Notes: generated from the letters alone by a model not told the origin. A stretch of DNA of 64,000 nt from Brachypterus glaber (GCA_958510825.1 OY294045.1:8979916-9043915); one strand, 5' to 3'. Numbered from the stretch's first letter, positions 12,095-23,331 are shown. Made by a program: numbers and translations.

Positions 12095-13612
12095 TAATAA
12101 TAATAATAATAATAATAATCTTTATTGCCCAACAGAATAAATCCAATTACAGGACAAATAAATTAAATATTAAACATAAATAAAAATAATAGAAAATTTA
12201 CAAAAATTAACCAAATTACAAAGAAAAAAAAAATAATTAAGATTAATTAAATTAAAAAAAATAATTAAATTACAAAAGTTAAAAAAAAAAGTTAATTAAA
12301 TTACTAGAGAAATTACAAAAAAATATATAGGTATATGTATATTATTTAAATACAAAATTAAACCTTAGTTGGAAATTATTGGAGGTAAATTCAATTTTAC
12401 TTTTCTTAAAATAGGTAAAAGCTTTTCAAAAAACAAGTCGCAGTTAACACAATAACTGTTAAAGTTGTGGCTTATTAAATAGATTGGCGACTTTAATAAT
12501 AGGTTAGTTCTAGGAATAGGCAACGAGAATAATTCAGTCTCACGCGCATTTATACGAGGAACTAAAAACTTAATTTGTTCAAGAAGTAGTGGACAGTCAA
12601 TATAATTATGAATAATTTTATACATAAAAGAAATAGACGTAATAGTTCTTCGATTTTCAAGCGCTTCGATCGAAAATCGGTTTCGTAAAACTTCCTCGTC
12701 GAAACCTCGAGGTGGATAAATGCCGCGAACTTTGAAGTTGAGAAATTTTAAAAATTTTCGTTGCACACTTTCTATACAGATCTTTTGAATAGCTGTTTTT
12801 GGATACCATATTAAGGAGGCATATTCAAGCTTTGTACGTACCAAAGAAAAGTACAAAGATTTAATGGAAGGCTCAGTCTTAAACTTTTGACAATTTCTAA
12901 TTAAAAACCCAAGTATTCTATTTGCCGCTTTACAGATTGTATCAATGTGACTGTTAAAGGTTAACTTTGAGTCAAATATAACCCCTAGATCTTTAACTTC
13001 TAAACATCTGGACAAACTTTCATTATTTATTGAGTAGTTAAAATCAATGTTGTACATTTTTCTTGTATAACTTATAACTTTGCATTTTTTAATATTCAGG
13101 AACAAGTTATTGCGCTTGCACCAAATATACAACTGATTCAACTGCTCTTGAAGAAGCAAACAATCAGCTAAATCAGAAATTTTTAAAAATAACTTTAAAT
13201 CATCCGCAAATAAGAGTTTTAAACAAGTAATAAAATTAGTTATGTCATTAATAAAGTAAAGAAAAAGCAAAGGACCTAAATTGGACCCCTGGGGTACCCC
13301 TGACGTAGCAAAAAATAATTTAGATGAATAACCATTATAAGTTACAAATTGTTTTCTAAATAACAAATAGGAAAGAAAAAACATTTTCATTGACTCTGAA
13401 AATCCAAACTGACTTAATTTATTAACAACAATTCTAGGGTCAATCTTATCAAATGCTTTTTCGAAGTCCGTCAAAATAACGTCAACTTGTCCACACTGAT
13501 CGAGAGTTTCATGTAAATATTGCGAAAAACAAGATAAATTTGTCACAGTGGATCTATTTGCCATAAAGCCGTGCTGAAATTCTGATATTAAATGTTTTGT
13601 AAGTGGTATGTA
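12095..13612 (-). mobile_element. 5'-truncated non-LTR retrotransposon (LINE), Jockey/CR1-like group
   Basis: About 1.52 kb reading on the minus strand. It runs from within the reverse transcriptase domain, through the ORF stop, an A-rich ~250-bp 3' UTR, to a (TAA/TTA)n tail at 12095-12119. An 8-bp target-site duplication GTTTTTTA flanks it (12087-12094 and 13613-13620), supported by the uninterrupted paralogue at 61370-61385. The 5' truncation is the usual outcome of incomplete target-primed reverse transcription. Clade assignment (Jockey/CR1/Kiri type) rests only on RT motif style. Confidence 0.85.
12365..13612 (-). CDS. Reverse transcriptase C-terminal part of LINE ORF2 (5' truncated, frame intact)
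   Basis: The frame is open from the element's truncated 5' edge at 13612 to the stop at 12365; the first internal Met is at 13564. Counted from that Met (399 residues), RT motif A is DFEKAFDKI (33-41), motif B GVPQGSNLGP (89-98) and catalytic motif C FADD (119-122, F in place of the commoner Y). Downstream come a thumb region with VKDLGVIFDSKLTF and a long C-terminal tail typical of Jockey/CR1-type ORF2 proteins. The residues before the Met (HLISEFQHGF) are standard RT sequence, so Met 13564 is not a real start. The apurinic endonuclease domain is missing. In life the enzyme copies element RNA at a nicked chromosomal target. The uninterrupted frame suggests a fairly recent insertion, but this copy lacks a promoter and endonuclease and should be dead on arrival. 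Confidence 0.9.
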   Translation of the reverse strand, partial: YIPLTKHLISEFQHGFMANRSTVTNLSCFSQYLHETLDQCGQVDVILTDFEKAFDKIDPRIVVNKLSQFGFSESMKMFFLSYLLFRKQFVTYNGYSSKLFFATSGVPQGSNLGPLLFLYFINDITNFITCLKLLFADDLKLFLKISDLADCLLLQEQLNQLYIWCKRNNLFLNIKKCKVISYTRKMYNIDFNYSINNESLSRCLEVKDLGVIFDSKLTFNSHIDTICKAANRILGFLIRNCQKFKTEPSIKSLYFSLVRTKLEYASLIWYPKTAIQKICIESVQRKFLKFLNFKVRGIYPPRGFDEEVLRNRFSIEALENRRTITSISFMYKIIHNYIDCPLLLEQIKFLVPRINARETELFSLPIPRTNLLLKSPIYLISHNFNSYCVNCDLFFEKLLPILRKVKLNLPPIISN

Positions 13613-13892
13613 GTTTTTTACTTGGGACTGAGAAGGATAATAAATGTTATAAACGGTGCCTTGTGAGCTATCATTAAATGTTTTTTGTGGTTGTTTTTTT
13701 GGGTTACGCGTATGTGAAACTTTAGTTTTATATGATTGTGCGTTTAGTGTGAAATGCAGGAAAAAATATTTGTGGTAAATATGAAAAGAACTAAAAAACT
13801 AAGTATTATAGTATTATTTTCACATTTGAATTTAAACATCTAGTTTTCAAAAAAATAGTACTTTATTTTTAAATAAAAACAGTTGCGAATAA

Positions 13893-13979
13893 AATAGTAT
13901 ACCGGAAATATATTCCGGAAAATGGTACTTTTCCTCGACCTATAAATGGTCTCGGAAAAGTACTATTTCTACTATTTTT
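13893..13979. repeat. Hairpin repeat (AATAGTATA family)
   Basis: AAATAGTATACCGGAAATAT..GGAAAATGGTACTTTTCC is followed by GGAAAAGTACTATTT. It contains a second small palindrome, CCGGAAATATATTCCGG. It adjoins the end of the 12060-13935 repeat. Confidence 0.5.
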
Positions 13980-14611
13980 CTTCCGCTTATGACATTTATT
14001 TTTTTAAAAATGTCCTTTTTATCCTACAAGAGCTACAAAGTAAAAACATATGAAAACGGCTCTTACTTTGTTATTTATGTATGTATAAAAACAATAGCTA
14101 ATTACAAATTTTCTTGGCCTGCTGAATATATTAAATATCTTAATGCATAATAAGATACAAAACATTAAATGCCATGCACTCGCATGCAGATAGAATGATG
14201 CAAGGTTCTAACAATTTTTTAATAAACTTATATACGCTTATATAAACAAGAAACTTTACATAATATTTGTTAAACAAACGCAAGTTTAGTATTTATTATG
14301 TTGTTTACTTAAATAATCAAAACATTACATGAGTTTAATATAATAAGTGATTTTTTTACGGTTAAACCGCACATTTTTTTTAAATGTTTTTAAATGTTTT
14401 TTTTCTTATAAGTATTCATATTTTAAAAACTTCAGTGTGTTTTTAAATTTGAGACTATATTGGTATTTTTTACCAACTTGGCCAGCACTGACTGTACGTT
14501 ACGGAGCAGTTGTAACAGATGCAAAAAAACAGACAAAATGTTTGCAGATTACTAACAATAAATTCCAATAATATGAATATTTAGATTTGAGAGAAAATGA
14601 AATAACATTGC
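13980..14611. other. Gene-free stretch
   Basis: AT-rich. The 74-codon frame at 14347-14571 is Phe/Leu/Tyr-rich noise without a recognised domain. Confidence 0.4.
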
Positions 14612-15461
14612 GTTATTATCAGTACCCGGCGTATTTCTAGTTATAGTCCAGTCTTCAAGTTAATAAAAGAGGCTTTACGTGGAAATAATTCAGGGAGTTT
14701 AGATTTTTTGTTTATTGGGTATGTTTTAAGGCCGCAAATAAACAATTTTGCGACATTGAACTCGATTTTGAACTGTCATTTTTTAACGTATTTTTCACAA
14801 AAAACGGACATTAAAATATCTTAAGATCGGTGCATCCTAGGACAAAAAACTTTTGATATGAAAATTTAGAGGACCAAATCTCCAACATTTTTTGTGTCAT
14901 GTATTTTTTTTGTACGACTTATAGCTAATTCATGGCACCGCCTTAAACGTTACACTGTATGGTTTTAGATTTTTCTTTATGACTCGGTTGGGAAGGTTTT
15001 TTTATGCTTAATACAATGGTGATTCAATCGAAAATCGTTTTACTCGAGATAATGGGGCACAAATGTGTGAATTATTAAAAAAAAAATAATTTTACGTAAT
15101 TTAAAAAGAAAGTGCCGGATAGATTTTTTTAATTTTTACCCAAAATGTTCTAAGGGCCATGCCTAACCGACGCTAAAGAACAATTATGGTTTTTCGAAAA
15201 AAAAAAAAAAAATTAAAAATCTAAAAACGTATAGTGTAACGTTTAAGACAAATTTTAAAAATTCGTTTTTGTGAAAAACTTTTAAAAAATAACAGTTCCA
15301 AATCGAGTTCAACGTCGCAAAATTGTTTTTTTATTTGCGGCCCTTAACCCTACCTACCCAATAAACCGAAAATCAAAACTCCCTGAATTATTTCAAGGTA
15401 TAGGCTCTTTTATTGACCTGAAGACTGGACTACATGGAAATATGCCGGGTACTGGTTATTA
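14612..15461. mobile_element. 850-bp foldback element, arms ~350 bp
   Basis: The left arm starts GTTATTATCAGTACCCGGCG and the right arm ends CGCCGGGTACTGGTTATTAT-like. Matched inner blocks include TTAAGGCCGCAAATAAACAA / TTGTTTTTTTATTTGCGGCC, ACATTGAACTCGATTTTGAA / TCCAAATCGAGTTCAACGTC and AACGTTACACTGTATGG / ATAGTGTAACGTT. No coding capacity. Confidence 0.7.
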
Positions 15462-15560
15462 TTAACAAGCATATTCATCATGCCTAAAGGTGCAGATGGA
15501 AAACAGGTTTAAAATTGATTTGAAGTTTATAATAGGTATTAATAAAACCGTAATAAACAA

Positions 15561-16729
15561 TACACGGTGTATTTAAAATAGCGTCGGAAATTTTAACACC
15601 TGATTCTACATCATAAAATATGACAAAAAGTTCCTATAAACATATGTCTAAAAATGCGTCATAAGGGAGCTATGCCCCTTTGAAAATGGCTAAAAAAATC
15701 GGTTTTTATTTAATAACTCAGGAACCCTTTGAGATATATCAACGTGGTTTTGCACGTCAACTAATCCTACCAAGGTTCGTTTTTATGTGTTATTTTCATG
15801 TACTTATTTCAACCAGGTGTGTGCGAAACGAGGGGGGCTTATCTGTTTTTTGTCCCAAACTTTTTTCTGTGTAACTTTTTTGCAATTTTATTTTTGAAAT
15901 ATGATTCCTCAGGTCAAAATATATAAAAAAGGTACTCTTGTTGTAATACTGTAGGATTAACCGTTTTCGAGAAAAATTCATTTGAGGTGAAATTCCAAGG
16001 TTCGAGGACGAAAAATTAAAATGTTGAAAACCAAAATTTTAATGATGCAGGGCGAATGTACATTAAAAACTAAGAAAAAAACTCATATACAGGTACTTCC
16101 AAAAATCAATCCTAATGGAGCTAGGGTCTCCTAAATATGCAACATTTTTAAAGCGTTTGGACGTTTTAAAAGCGTTTTTTCGACCTACATGTATGGAAAC
16201 TTTTTTTCTTAGTTTTTGATGTAGAATAACATTGCATCATTAAAATTTTGGTTTTCAACATTTTAGTATTTAATTTTTCGTCCTTGAACCCTGAAATTTC
16301 ACCTTCAAATGAACTTTTCTCGAAAACGGTTAATCCTACAGTATTACAACAAGAGTACCTTTTTTATGTATTTTGACTTGAGAAATCATATTTCAAAAAT
16401 AAAATTACAAAAAAGTTACACATAAAAAAGTTTGGGACAAAAAACTGATAAGGCCCCCCCGTTTCGCACACCCCTGTTTTAAATAAGTACGTGAAAATGA
16501 CATACAAAGATGGGCCTTATTAGGATTAATTCACGTGCAAAACCTCGTTAACATATCTCAAAGGGTTCCTGAGTTATTAAATAAAAACCGATTTTTTTAG
16601 CCAATTTCAAAGGGGCGTAGCTCCCTTATGACGCATTTTTAGACATATGTTTATAGAAACTTTTTCTCATATTTTATCATGTAGAATCACCTGTTAAAAT
16701 TTCCTACGCTATTTCAAATATACCCTGTA
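15561..16729. mobile_element. 1.17-kb palindromic foldback element, arms ~520 bp
   Basis: Nearly the whole element is an inverted repeat: left arm 15561-16090, right arm about 16190-16729, spacer about 100 bp. The termini TACACGGTGTATTTAAAATA / TATTTCAAATATACCCTGTA resemble the TACAGGGTG ends at 32342, 42328, 53544 and 54361. The arms share GAGCTATGCCCCTTT / AAAGGGGCGTAGCTC, GTTTTCGAGAAAAATTC and other blocks. The two ~60-codon frames are antisense shadows across the arms. The arms also share the GGGAGCTACGCCCCTTT block with those related elements. Confidence 0.8.
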
Positions 16730-17317
16730 TTGCAGTTTTACCGAGAAAACAAGCTTGTTATACACGGTGTTTGCAGTCTTTTGGTATTAAAGAAAAAGGA
16801 TAATTCTACATCACAAAGAGTGAAAAACCACCAAAAAGAAAACAAATGCATTTTATGAAAAAATTGAATGTATCTCATCAATCAATCTTAATTATCACAC
16901 TTGTTTTAAAATCCTACATTTTCCACCCTAGTTATGTAATTTAATTAATACTTTCCCAGGGATTCCACCATGGGGGGGAGGAGGTACTTAAAACGAGCGT
17001 GTCCCCGTTTAATCATAAACTTTTTGACGTTATATGAAAATCATCAGGATTAAGTTGGGATATTTTACATTTTAGCGACATTACTGTTCTTTACTAGATT
17101 TGATAAAAATGTTTATCCACGGCCGTGATTAATGGGCCTATGAGTCTGTAGAAATAAACCGTTTAAAATTTAAAACGACCGTGGATAAAGTATAGAATTC
17201 CACTCGCGTATAATAGCTATTAATCATTCGGGTCACTCTCCTTTCGGCTCATCTCCCAAAATTCACCCTCATTGATTAATAGCATCTATTATACGCTTAT
17301 TGGATAATATACTATTA

Positions 17318-17349
<32 letters not shown>

Positions 17350-17767
17350 GAATGGAAACTTTGTAGTTTTTGAATTATTTGCTTTGCGAACTGACTCTAG
17401 TTTTCTCTGCATTTATTGTTGTGGTCAGTATAAATAGCTTGGTGCTCTTTTTCTTTTTTTTAAATCAAGCACATTTTCTGCCCTACACATTAAGGTATCG
17501 TAAGTTATAATTTTCAGTACATTGAACCTTAATATGAAAATAAAAAATATTAAAGTCCAAACACTTTAAATGTTATGCCCTGTGAGCCAAGATATTTAAA
17601 TAAAAATATATATATATAAAAAAAAATTGGATCCATAAGTTCGCTAAAAAGTAGAAAATAATCTTTTTAGCGTCACCGTTTCAGGCCTGATACTCTAAAA
17701 GCTAAAACGTTTATATACTAATTTTTAGTAAATATGTTCTTGTGTACACACGTGTGTAAATGACCAT
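16730..17767. other. Gene-free stretch with simple repeats
   Basis: No gene. A (TTA)n run lies at 17317-17349. Inverted blocks CTATTAATCATTCGGG / ATTGATTAATAGCATCTATT surround 17215-17300. Confidence 0.4.
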
Positions 17768-18117
17768 TTATATTTTTATATTTTTATATTTTTATATTTT
17801 TATATTTTTATATTTTTATATTTTTATATTTTTATATTTTTATATTTTTATATTTTTATATTTTTATATTTTTATATTTTTATATTTTTATATTTTTATA
17901 TTTTTATATTTTTATATTTTTATATTTTTATATTTTTATATTTGTATATTTTTATATTTTTATATTTTTATATTTTTATATTTTTATATTTTTATATTTT
18001 TATATTTTTATATTTTTATATTTTTATATTTTTATATTTTTATATTTTTATATTTTTATATTTTTATATTTTTATGGTTTTATATTTTTATATTTTTATA
18101 TTTTTTATATTTTTATA
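17768..18117. repeat. 8-bp satellite (ATATTTTT)n, ~44 copies
   Basis: About 350 bp of almost perfect ATATTTTT repeats, with single interruptions at 17944 (G) and near 18075 (GG). Because 8 is not a multiple of 3, the run encodes an artificial eight-residue peptide repeat (YIFIFLYF) in all forward frames. The resulting 173-codon open frame (17760-18281) is not a gene. Confidence 0.95.
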
Positions 18118-18308
18118 CTTTTTTTTGGTTACATGAAACGACCAATTCGAAAAGTACACCTTTTGCTTTAATTAATAATTTTATTAATATTTTTAAATTG
18201 TATATATTTTATTGCAATAACCTTTTCTGTTCTATTCTATTCTGTTTTATCTTTAACTATCATATAACACCCCATTTTTAGTGCCGCGTATGGGACAGCA
18301 ATGGAGAA

Positions 18309-18700
18309 TTCTCCCATTAGATTAGACAGGGACAAAAGTTCTACCCAAAAAGGATAGAAGACATACATACACTCCCACTTCAACCCAACCAAACAAATGC
18401 TGTATTTGTTCTTTGTTGAACAAATACAATATTTACTTGGCCGGGCGAAAAGTGCATTATTAAAGCAATTACTGGCGCCATCTAAATTTTAGTAGAATTA
18501 TCTTATTCTACAGATTCACATTAGCTATGTTCGTACGTGCCTCTCACTGCTACACTTTCCGGCCAACCAAATAAATACTGTATTTGTTGTATGAAAAACA
18601 AATACAGTATTTATTTGGTTGGCTGGAAAGTGTAGCACAAATGAGATAGAGATAGGGTAGACGTCTTTTGTTTCATAATTCTAGTTGTAGAGAGCTCCAT
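18309..18700 (+). repeat. Double-hairpin repeat, copy 1
   Basis: About 390 bp containing two strong hairpins. One is near 18399-18450 (AACAAATGCTGTATTTGTTC / GAACAAATACAATATTTACT). The other, near 18551-18628, is an almost perfect ~28-bp stem (GGCCAACCAAATAAATACTG / CAGTATTTATTTGGTTGGC). The whole unit recurs inverted at 47681-48084. It has no protein-coding capacity. A shorter relative is at 60665-60765. Confidence 0.75.
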
Positions 18701-18721
18701 TGGCACTTATGATATTCTGTC

Positions 18722-18862
18722 ATGTAGTTTCGATATGTACGTAAGTGATCTTGAACGCAGTAGGAGACGGTTCACGGTCGCTAGTCGCCCAGCCATGGAT
18801 CTCTGACTCCGCTTACGGGCATCCAACTTACATCCAGCATGCGTCTCCACGAACTAGGTAAA
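18722..18862 (+). other. GC-richer island, possible non-coding exon
   Basis: A stretch clearly less AT-rich than its surroundings, ending in GAACTAG|GTAAACTC, which resembles a 5' splice donor. Frames are short and closed by stops. It could be an untranslated exon or a fragment of an unrecognised transcript. This is weak evidence only. Confidence 0.15.
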
Positions 18863-19460
18863 CTCATAGTTATAATAAACTACTTATAAAGTTCCTTTTT
18901 AGAATTCATTTCTTATTCTTTGTTTAGTGATTTTTCCATTGCATATACCTAATAAATTATCTACAAAAAATAAATAAATGGCTTTCTCCCCCTGCGTTTT
19001 TTTATATTTATTCAGTGTGAAAATATTCTGAAAAAATCATAGAAATCAAGGGAAAATCTATATATTTTTTAAAAATTGTGGATTTTTTGAAAAAAACTTT
19101 AGTCCAAACCTAGGAAAATTAAAAATAAATAACAAAAAAAAAAAATAATAAAAAATTAGCAAAATTTCAGTTTGCTAGTAAAAATTAAAATGAAAAGTAC
19201 CATTAAAACAATACACAAAAAAGTACTGGAAATATTTAAATTATCAGCGAAATTGAAAAGAAAATATATGTGGCTACGCTGTTATTGATAAAACAGTTTT
19301 CTCAGGGTAACTGTAACTGCATTTGAATTATATCTCTTTTAAAAAGTATTAAAAGCCATTTGAAAAGTATTCTAAATATTTAAGTGACTCCATTAAAGCA
19401 GAAAAGAGACAACTATACTGAGAAACTTAATAATTTCTATAACAAAACTACTAAGAAACT

Positions 19461-20125
19461 AGATGAGACGTTGCAAGCACCCTGTCAAAACATCGGCACT
19501 ATTGTACACTAGAGCAATCTAGTTTGCAAATTTTAAACTGGGTGTTTTCTTTGATTTTAAATTCTGTATCTTTAAAACATTATATTCTAGCAAAAAACTG
19601 TATATAACATTTTTATAGGGCTTAAAAAGAGATTTTATTTAAAATAATAATAATTTTTTGAAATCGGGTTATAAATATGTGAGATATGCTAAAAAAACCT
19701 TTTACTGCTTTAAACGCCAATATCTCGAAAAAATGCGTTTTAGGAAAACGTTGTTTATAACAATTTTTGATCAATTTAAAGTTATCTTTTATATAAGTGC
19801 TAAATTAACCCAATACAATAATAATGCCTTAATTATAAACAAAAAACGCTAAAAATAGGAGTTTTACCCAATTTTTACCCCCTTACCCCCAATCGTTTAC
19901 CCCCAAAATCTAATCAGCCCTTCGGAATACGATAAGAAACAATATGAAAAAAACCGCAAGTCGATATCTCATGTAGAAATGGAGTTAGAGAGTTTACAGA
20001 CAGACAGACGCAAATTTTTTTTTTACTGATTTCGACTCAGAATGGTCTAAAACGTCGAGAAATGTGAAAAAAAACGTGGTCAAAGATTTTGACTTTTCGG
20101 CGAAGATTTCAATACATCGGCAGTA
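19461..20125 (+). repeat. Family-A dispersed repeat, copy 1
   Basis: About 660 bp sharing with 37984-38664 and 46195-46890 (same strand) and 26945-27330 (opposite strand, partial): GTTGCAAGCACCCTGTCAAA, CATCGGCACTATTGTACACT, a CGCCAATATCTCGAAAA block, a C-rich TTACCCCCTTACCCCCAATC tract, a GACAGACAGACG tract and GATTTCGACTCAGAATGGTC. Open frames within it vary between copies and are not genes. Class unknown. Confidence 0.75.
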
Positions 20126-20269
20126 TTAAAATACTTCAGAAGATGTTTTATATGAAAAACAAGCCGTGAAGATATGTTATGCTATGCATTCCATTATATA
20201 TTATTTACAGTAAATGGTATAGCACTTTCCCAAATAGGTAAAAAATAATTTTCAAAAGATAATAAAAAA

Positions 20270-20560
20270 TTACATTAAAAAACAACTTTTTTGAGAAAAG
20301 AATAAAAATTGAAAGTAACATTTAAAAAAAAAGATCTTTTTTTGAAAATAGAATAAAAATTGATTTTTTTTTTCAAAAAAATAAATTCCAAAAAAACCTT
20401 TAAACAATTTTTTCATTTTTTTAAATTTTGTTTTCAATTATCTTTTTGCAATAAAAAAATCAAAATTTTTCAATTTTTTAATTTTCTTTTTGCGAAAAGC
20501 AAAAAAAAATTGAAAATATTTTCTTTTTTTATTTTATTTTTTTAAGTTTAACCCCCTATA
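20270..20560. repeat. Low-complexity A/T tract
   Basis: Runs of AAAATTG/TTTTTGAAAA-type sequence with no information content; similar to 31830-31990. Confidence 0.6.
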
Positions 20561-20569
20561 ACTTTTTTG

Positions 20570-20855
20570 TTTTTGGGGGGATTACTTTCAAAATTGGTAG
20601 AATTGATCCTTATAATGAAAGTTATTTTTCCTGAAAAAGTTTACGTTAATCGGAATTTTCTTTCAGCTTTTTTTGATTTTAAAAAGTTTACCCCCCATAA
20701 CTTTTGTGTTTTTGGGGTATCATTTTTAAAAATAATAGGGATCTTCCAGAAGTTGACTTTTGCTGATTGATTGATAGAATAATTGGTTCTTGAGTTATCG
20801 TGTCCACAAAAAACGTGATACCAGACGGACAGACGGGTAGACGACATTTTTTAAG
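20570..20855. repeat. Family-C dispersed repeat, copy 1
   Basis: It shares GGGGGGATTACTTTCAAAA, an ACTTTTTTGTTTTTGGGGGG block, TCTTGAGTTATCGTGTC and a GACGGACAGACGGG tract with the inverse copy at 31610-31800 and a fragment near 33230-33315. Two overlapping ~67-codon frames are shadows. Confidence 0.6.
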
Positions 20856-20954
20856 TTTCTTATTTTTTCATGAAACACAATTGAATCCAAGAATATTTGA
20901 ACTAGGACGTTTAGGAACGTTCAAGTATTACGTAACGCAAATTTTGATCATTTT

Positions 20955-21345
20955 GGACTAAGCTCATTTTAAATTTTTTTCGTAGGCTTAATCGTACACT
21001 TTTCGCGATTTCGATGGTAACTTGTCTAATGTAGCATTTGCAATTTCGGAGAGATTTGTAGGTGTATAAACCATATATTCTTCTTCAATCATTTTTATTT
21101 AATTTCACACACTGTTTTTGCACAGAATCTCGAGTCAACCACTTGTTTACATAATAAACAAACAAGTTTGAAGTATGGCTGTCATCAAAGTCAAAGAGTG
21201 CTGCCGCCAGTGGTGGTTTTGCTAACTAACTTTTTTTTACGGCGTTCAAAAATAAACTCATTTTTTTACTGTAAAAAAATAGATCACTTCTAGCTAGTGT
21301 GTTCAGTTATAAAATATGAACATTTTAGTACGCTTAAAGAAAAAA
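20955..21345 (+). repeat. ~390-bp dispersed repeat, copy 1
   Basis: A near-identical direct copy lies at 37556-37945, 16.6 kb away. Shared blocks include TTTTCGCGATTTCGATGGTA, AGAATCTCGAGTCAACCACT and AAAGAGTGCTGCCGCCAGTG. No coding capacity is seen. The preceding 20918-20942 contains GTTCAAGTATTACGTAACGC, the TIR of the 33789-33949 element. Confidence 0.75.
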
Positions 21346-21771
21346 GTAAAAATAAAAAATAGTTTTTTTTTAAATGGCTTTAAATTTTTTGCTTAAGTTG
21401 TATAGTATACAATTTATAGCATACAATTGTATTGTATACGTTAACTGAAATTAAAAACAACATTTCATTACTGGTTTGCCCAGAAAAATCACATAACGGC
21501 GTAATTTTTTTTGCCATTTTGGCCTTAAAATTTACATTTGGGTTTGGACTTTCATATCAATCTGAAAACTTTTTTGCCAGAAAGTAATTTTAATAATGAT
21601 ACCTTAAACCAGTTTTTTTTTAGTGTAACTGCAGTTACATTTAAATTTTAATTCTTCTTTTGTTAAAATTCAGTCCATAATTAATTCTCTGTTTAAAATT
21701 TAAAAAAGTTTTAAAGGCCATTTGGCAAGTTTTCCGAATTATTCAGTCAGAAAAGAAAATGTACTGAGCAG

Positions 21772-22370
21772 TTAAATAATTACAGCGATAAAACTATCAA
21801 GAAGTGCAATATAAAATTTTTCATTAATTTATTGAAAATTTTATTTAAAATTTACGATTGTCGTATTCAGACTACACGGATTTTTTTGTTCTAAATCCAA
21901 TTAGGGTCTATCATACCGTATTTTGTAGATTTTGGGAATCTAAATCCAAATCCGTTAGCAGAATTTTTTTCATCATGCAGATTTTAGAGATAATTGGGTA
22001 TAAAAAGGCCGAAAATGGTAATTTTTTTGCGTTTTTGGCCGTTCAAATCTCGATAACCGAATGTAAAAAGTTAAATAATTACAGCGATAAAACTATCAAG
22101 AAGTGCAATATAAAATTTTTCATTAATTTTATTTAAAATTTACGATTTTCTTATTCAGACTAATTACACCGAAACACATTTTTTTGTTCTAAATCCAACT
22201 AAGGTCTGGCATACCGTATTTTATAGATTTTGGGATCTGAATCCAAATCCGTTAGCGAAATTTTTTCATCACGCAAATTTTAGAGATAATTGGGAATAAA
22301 AAGGCCGAAAATGGTAATTTTTGGCGTTTTTAGCCGTTCATATCTCGATAACCGAATGTAATACATAATT
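21772..22370 (+). repeat. 299-bp tandem duplication
   Basis: The unit starting TTAAATAATTACAGCG at 21772 recurs at 22071. Both units carry AAACTATCAAGAAGTGCAAT, CTAAATCCAA and CATACCGTATTTT.TAGATTT blocks, with about 10% divergence and small indels. The 92-codon frame ending in the second unit is not conserved in both. Confidence 0.75.
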
Positions 22371-23331
22371 TTTTCTTACGGATTAGGATTCTTAAAATCT
22401 ATACTTAAGGAGCCTGGTTGGATTAAAAAAATCGCTCCTTTTTTTTTATCCAATACATACAGATAATAAGACAGTTACCAGCGTGGATAATTATTTATTT
22501 TACCCACTCAACTGTCACTTGTCAAATTATTTTCTTGTAAATGTCATTATAATTTTTAATAAAAATTAACCTGCTTGGCTTACGCCTCTCAGGTTAATGT
22601 TCTCATGGGCAATATCTTACTTTACCCACTAGTACCATAAATAACTATTATTGTTTTTGTATGGACTTTTTATTTGTGCTTTAGACGTCTAAAAAGATGG
22701 ATTTGAAACAAAAATATGATTTTATAGATTTTTCGTAGAATCCTAATCTTATCACATAAATTGCATATAACCTCAAATTTATAATATAAATGAGGTTAAT
22801 AATTATAATTATTAACCTAAATAATTAATTTTCGGCCTTTTTAGTCCAAATTATCTTGTAACCAGATTCGGGTTTAGAAAAAAAAATGTGACATTTAATA
22901 TTTCACACAACCCCCTTACCTGTTTAATTTTTCTAGTGTTATTTAAAATAGCAAAAATACAAAATGATGTCCAAAGATATTTAATTTTTTGTAAAATTAC
23001 TATTCGACATTTTATTATTTAGTAATAGTTTTAAAACTAACTTTTCATATTTCTTGATGCTGATATCATTTACATTAAATATTTAGAAATTAAAACTATT
23101 ACGAGGGCAGCAGCTACATACGACCGGTTTTTTTAACTACGTATATGATTTTATTTCCATTACGGCTAAAACTATTGGAATTTTATTAATTATTAGCAAA
23201 TATGTTTATAAAAATATAGATACAGACCTATTATGAACACTGTATTCGTATACAAATATATGGTGTAGCTACATGATAACAATTGGGTGAGCCAATTATG
23301 GCCATGTTAAGACATTTTATTGCTTTCCCAT
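22371..23331. other. Gene-free stretch
   Basis: AT-rich. No genes or repeats shared elsewhere in the window were recognised. Confidence 0.4.

Larger units (their letters stand above)
12060..13935 (-). repeat. Dispersed repeat interrupted by a LINE
   Basis: Segments 12060-12094 and 13613-13935 together correspond, on the minus strand, to the uninterrupted repeat at 61107-61400 (+). Shared blocks include ACTATTTTATTC..CTGTTTTTATTTAA, ACGCGTAACCCAAA.AAACAA, GATAGCTCACAAGGC and ACATTGACTAAAACTGTACA. The paralogue gives the pre-insertion sequence, so the LINE boundaries can be placed to within a few bases. Confidence 0.8.

Noticed and set aside
17760..18281. 173-codon open frame (and a 64-codon one inside)
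   Set aside because: Entirely produced by the ATATTTTT satellite; the eight-residue peptide repeat follows from the 8-bp unit.
21772..22370. CRISPR-like or other short regularly spaced repeat array
   Set aside because: Only two long units, AT-rich, eukaryotic context; a plain tandem duplication. No CRISPR-like array was found anywhere in the window.
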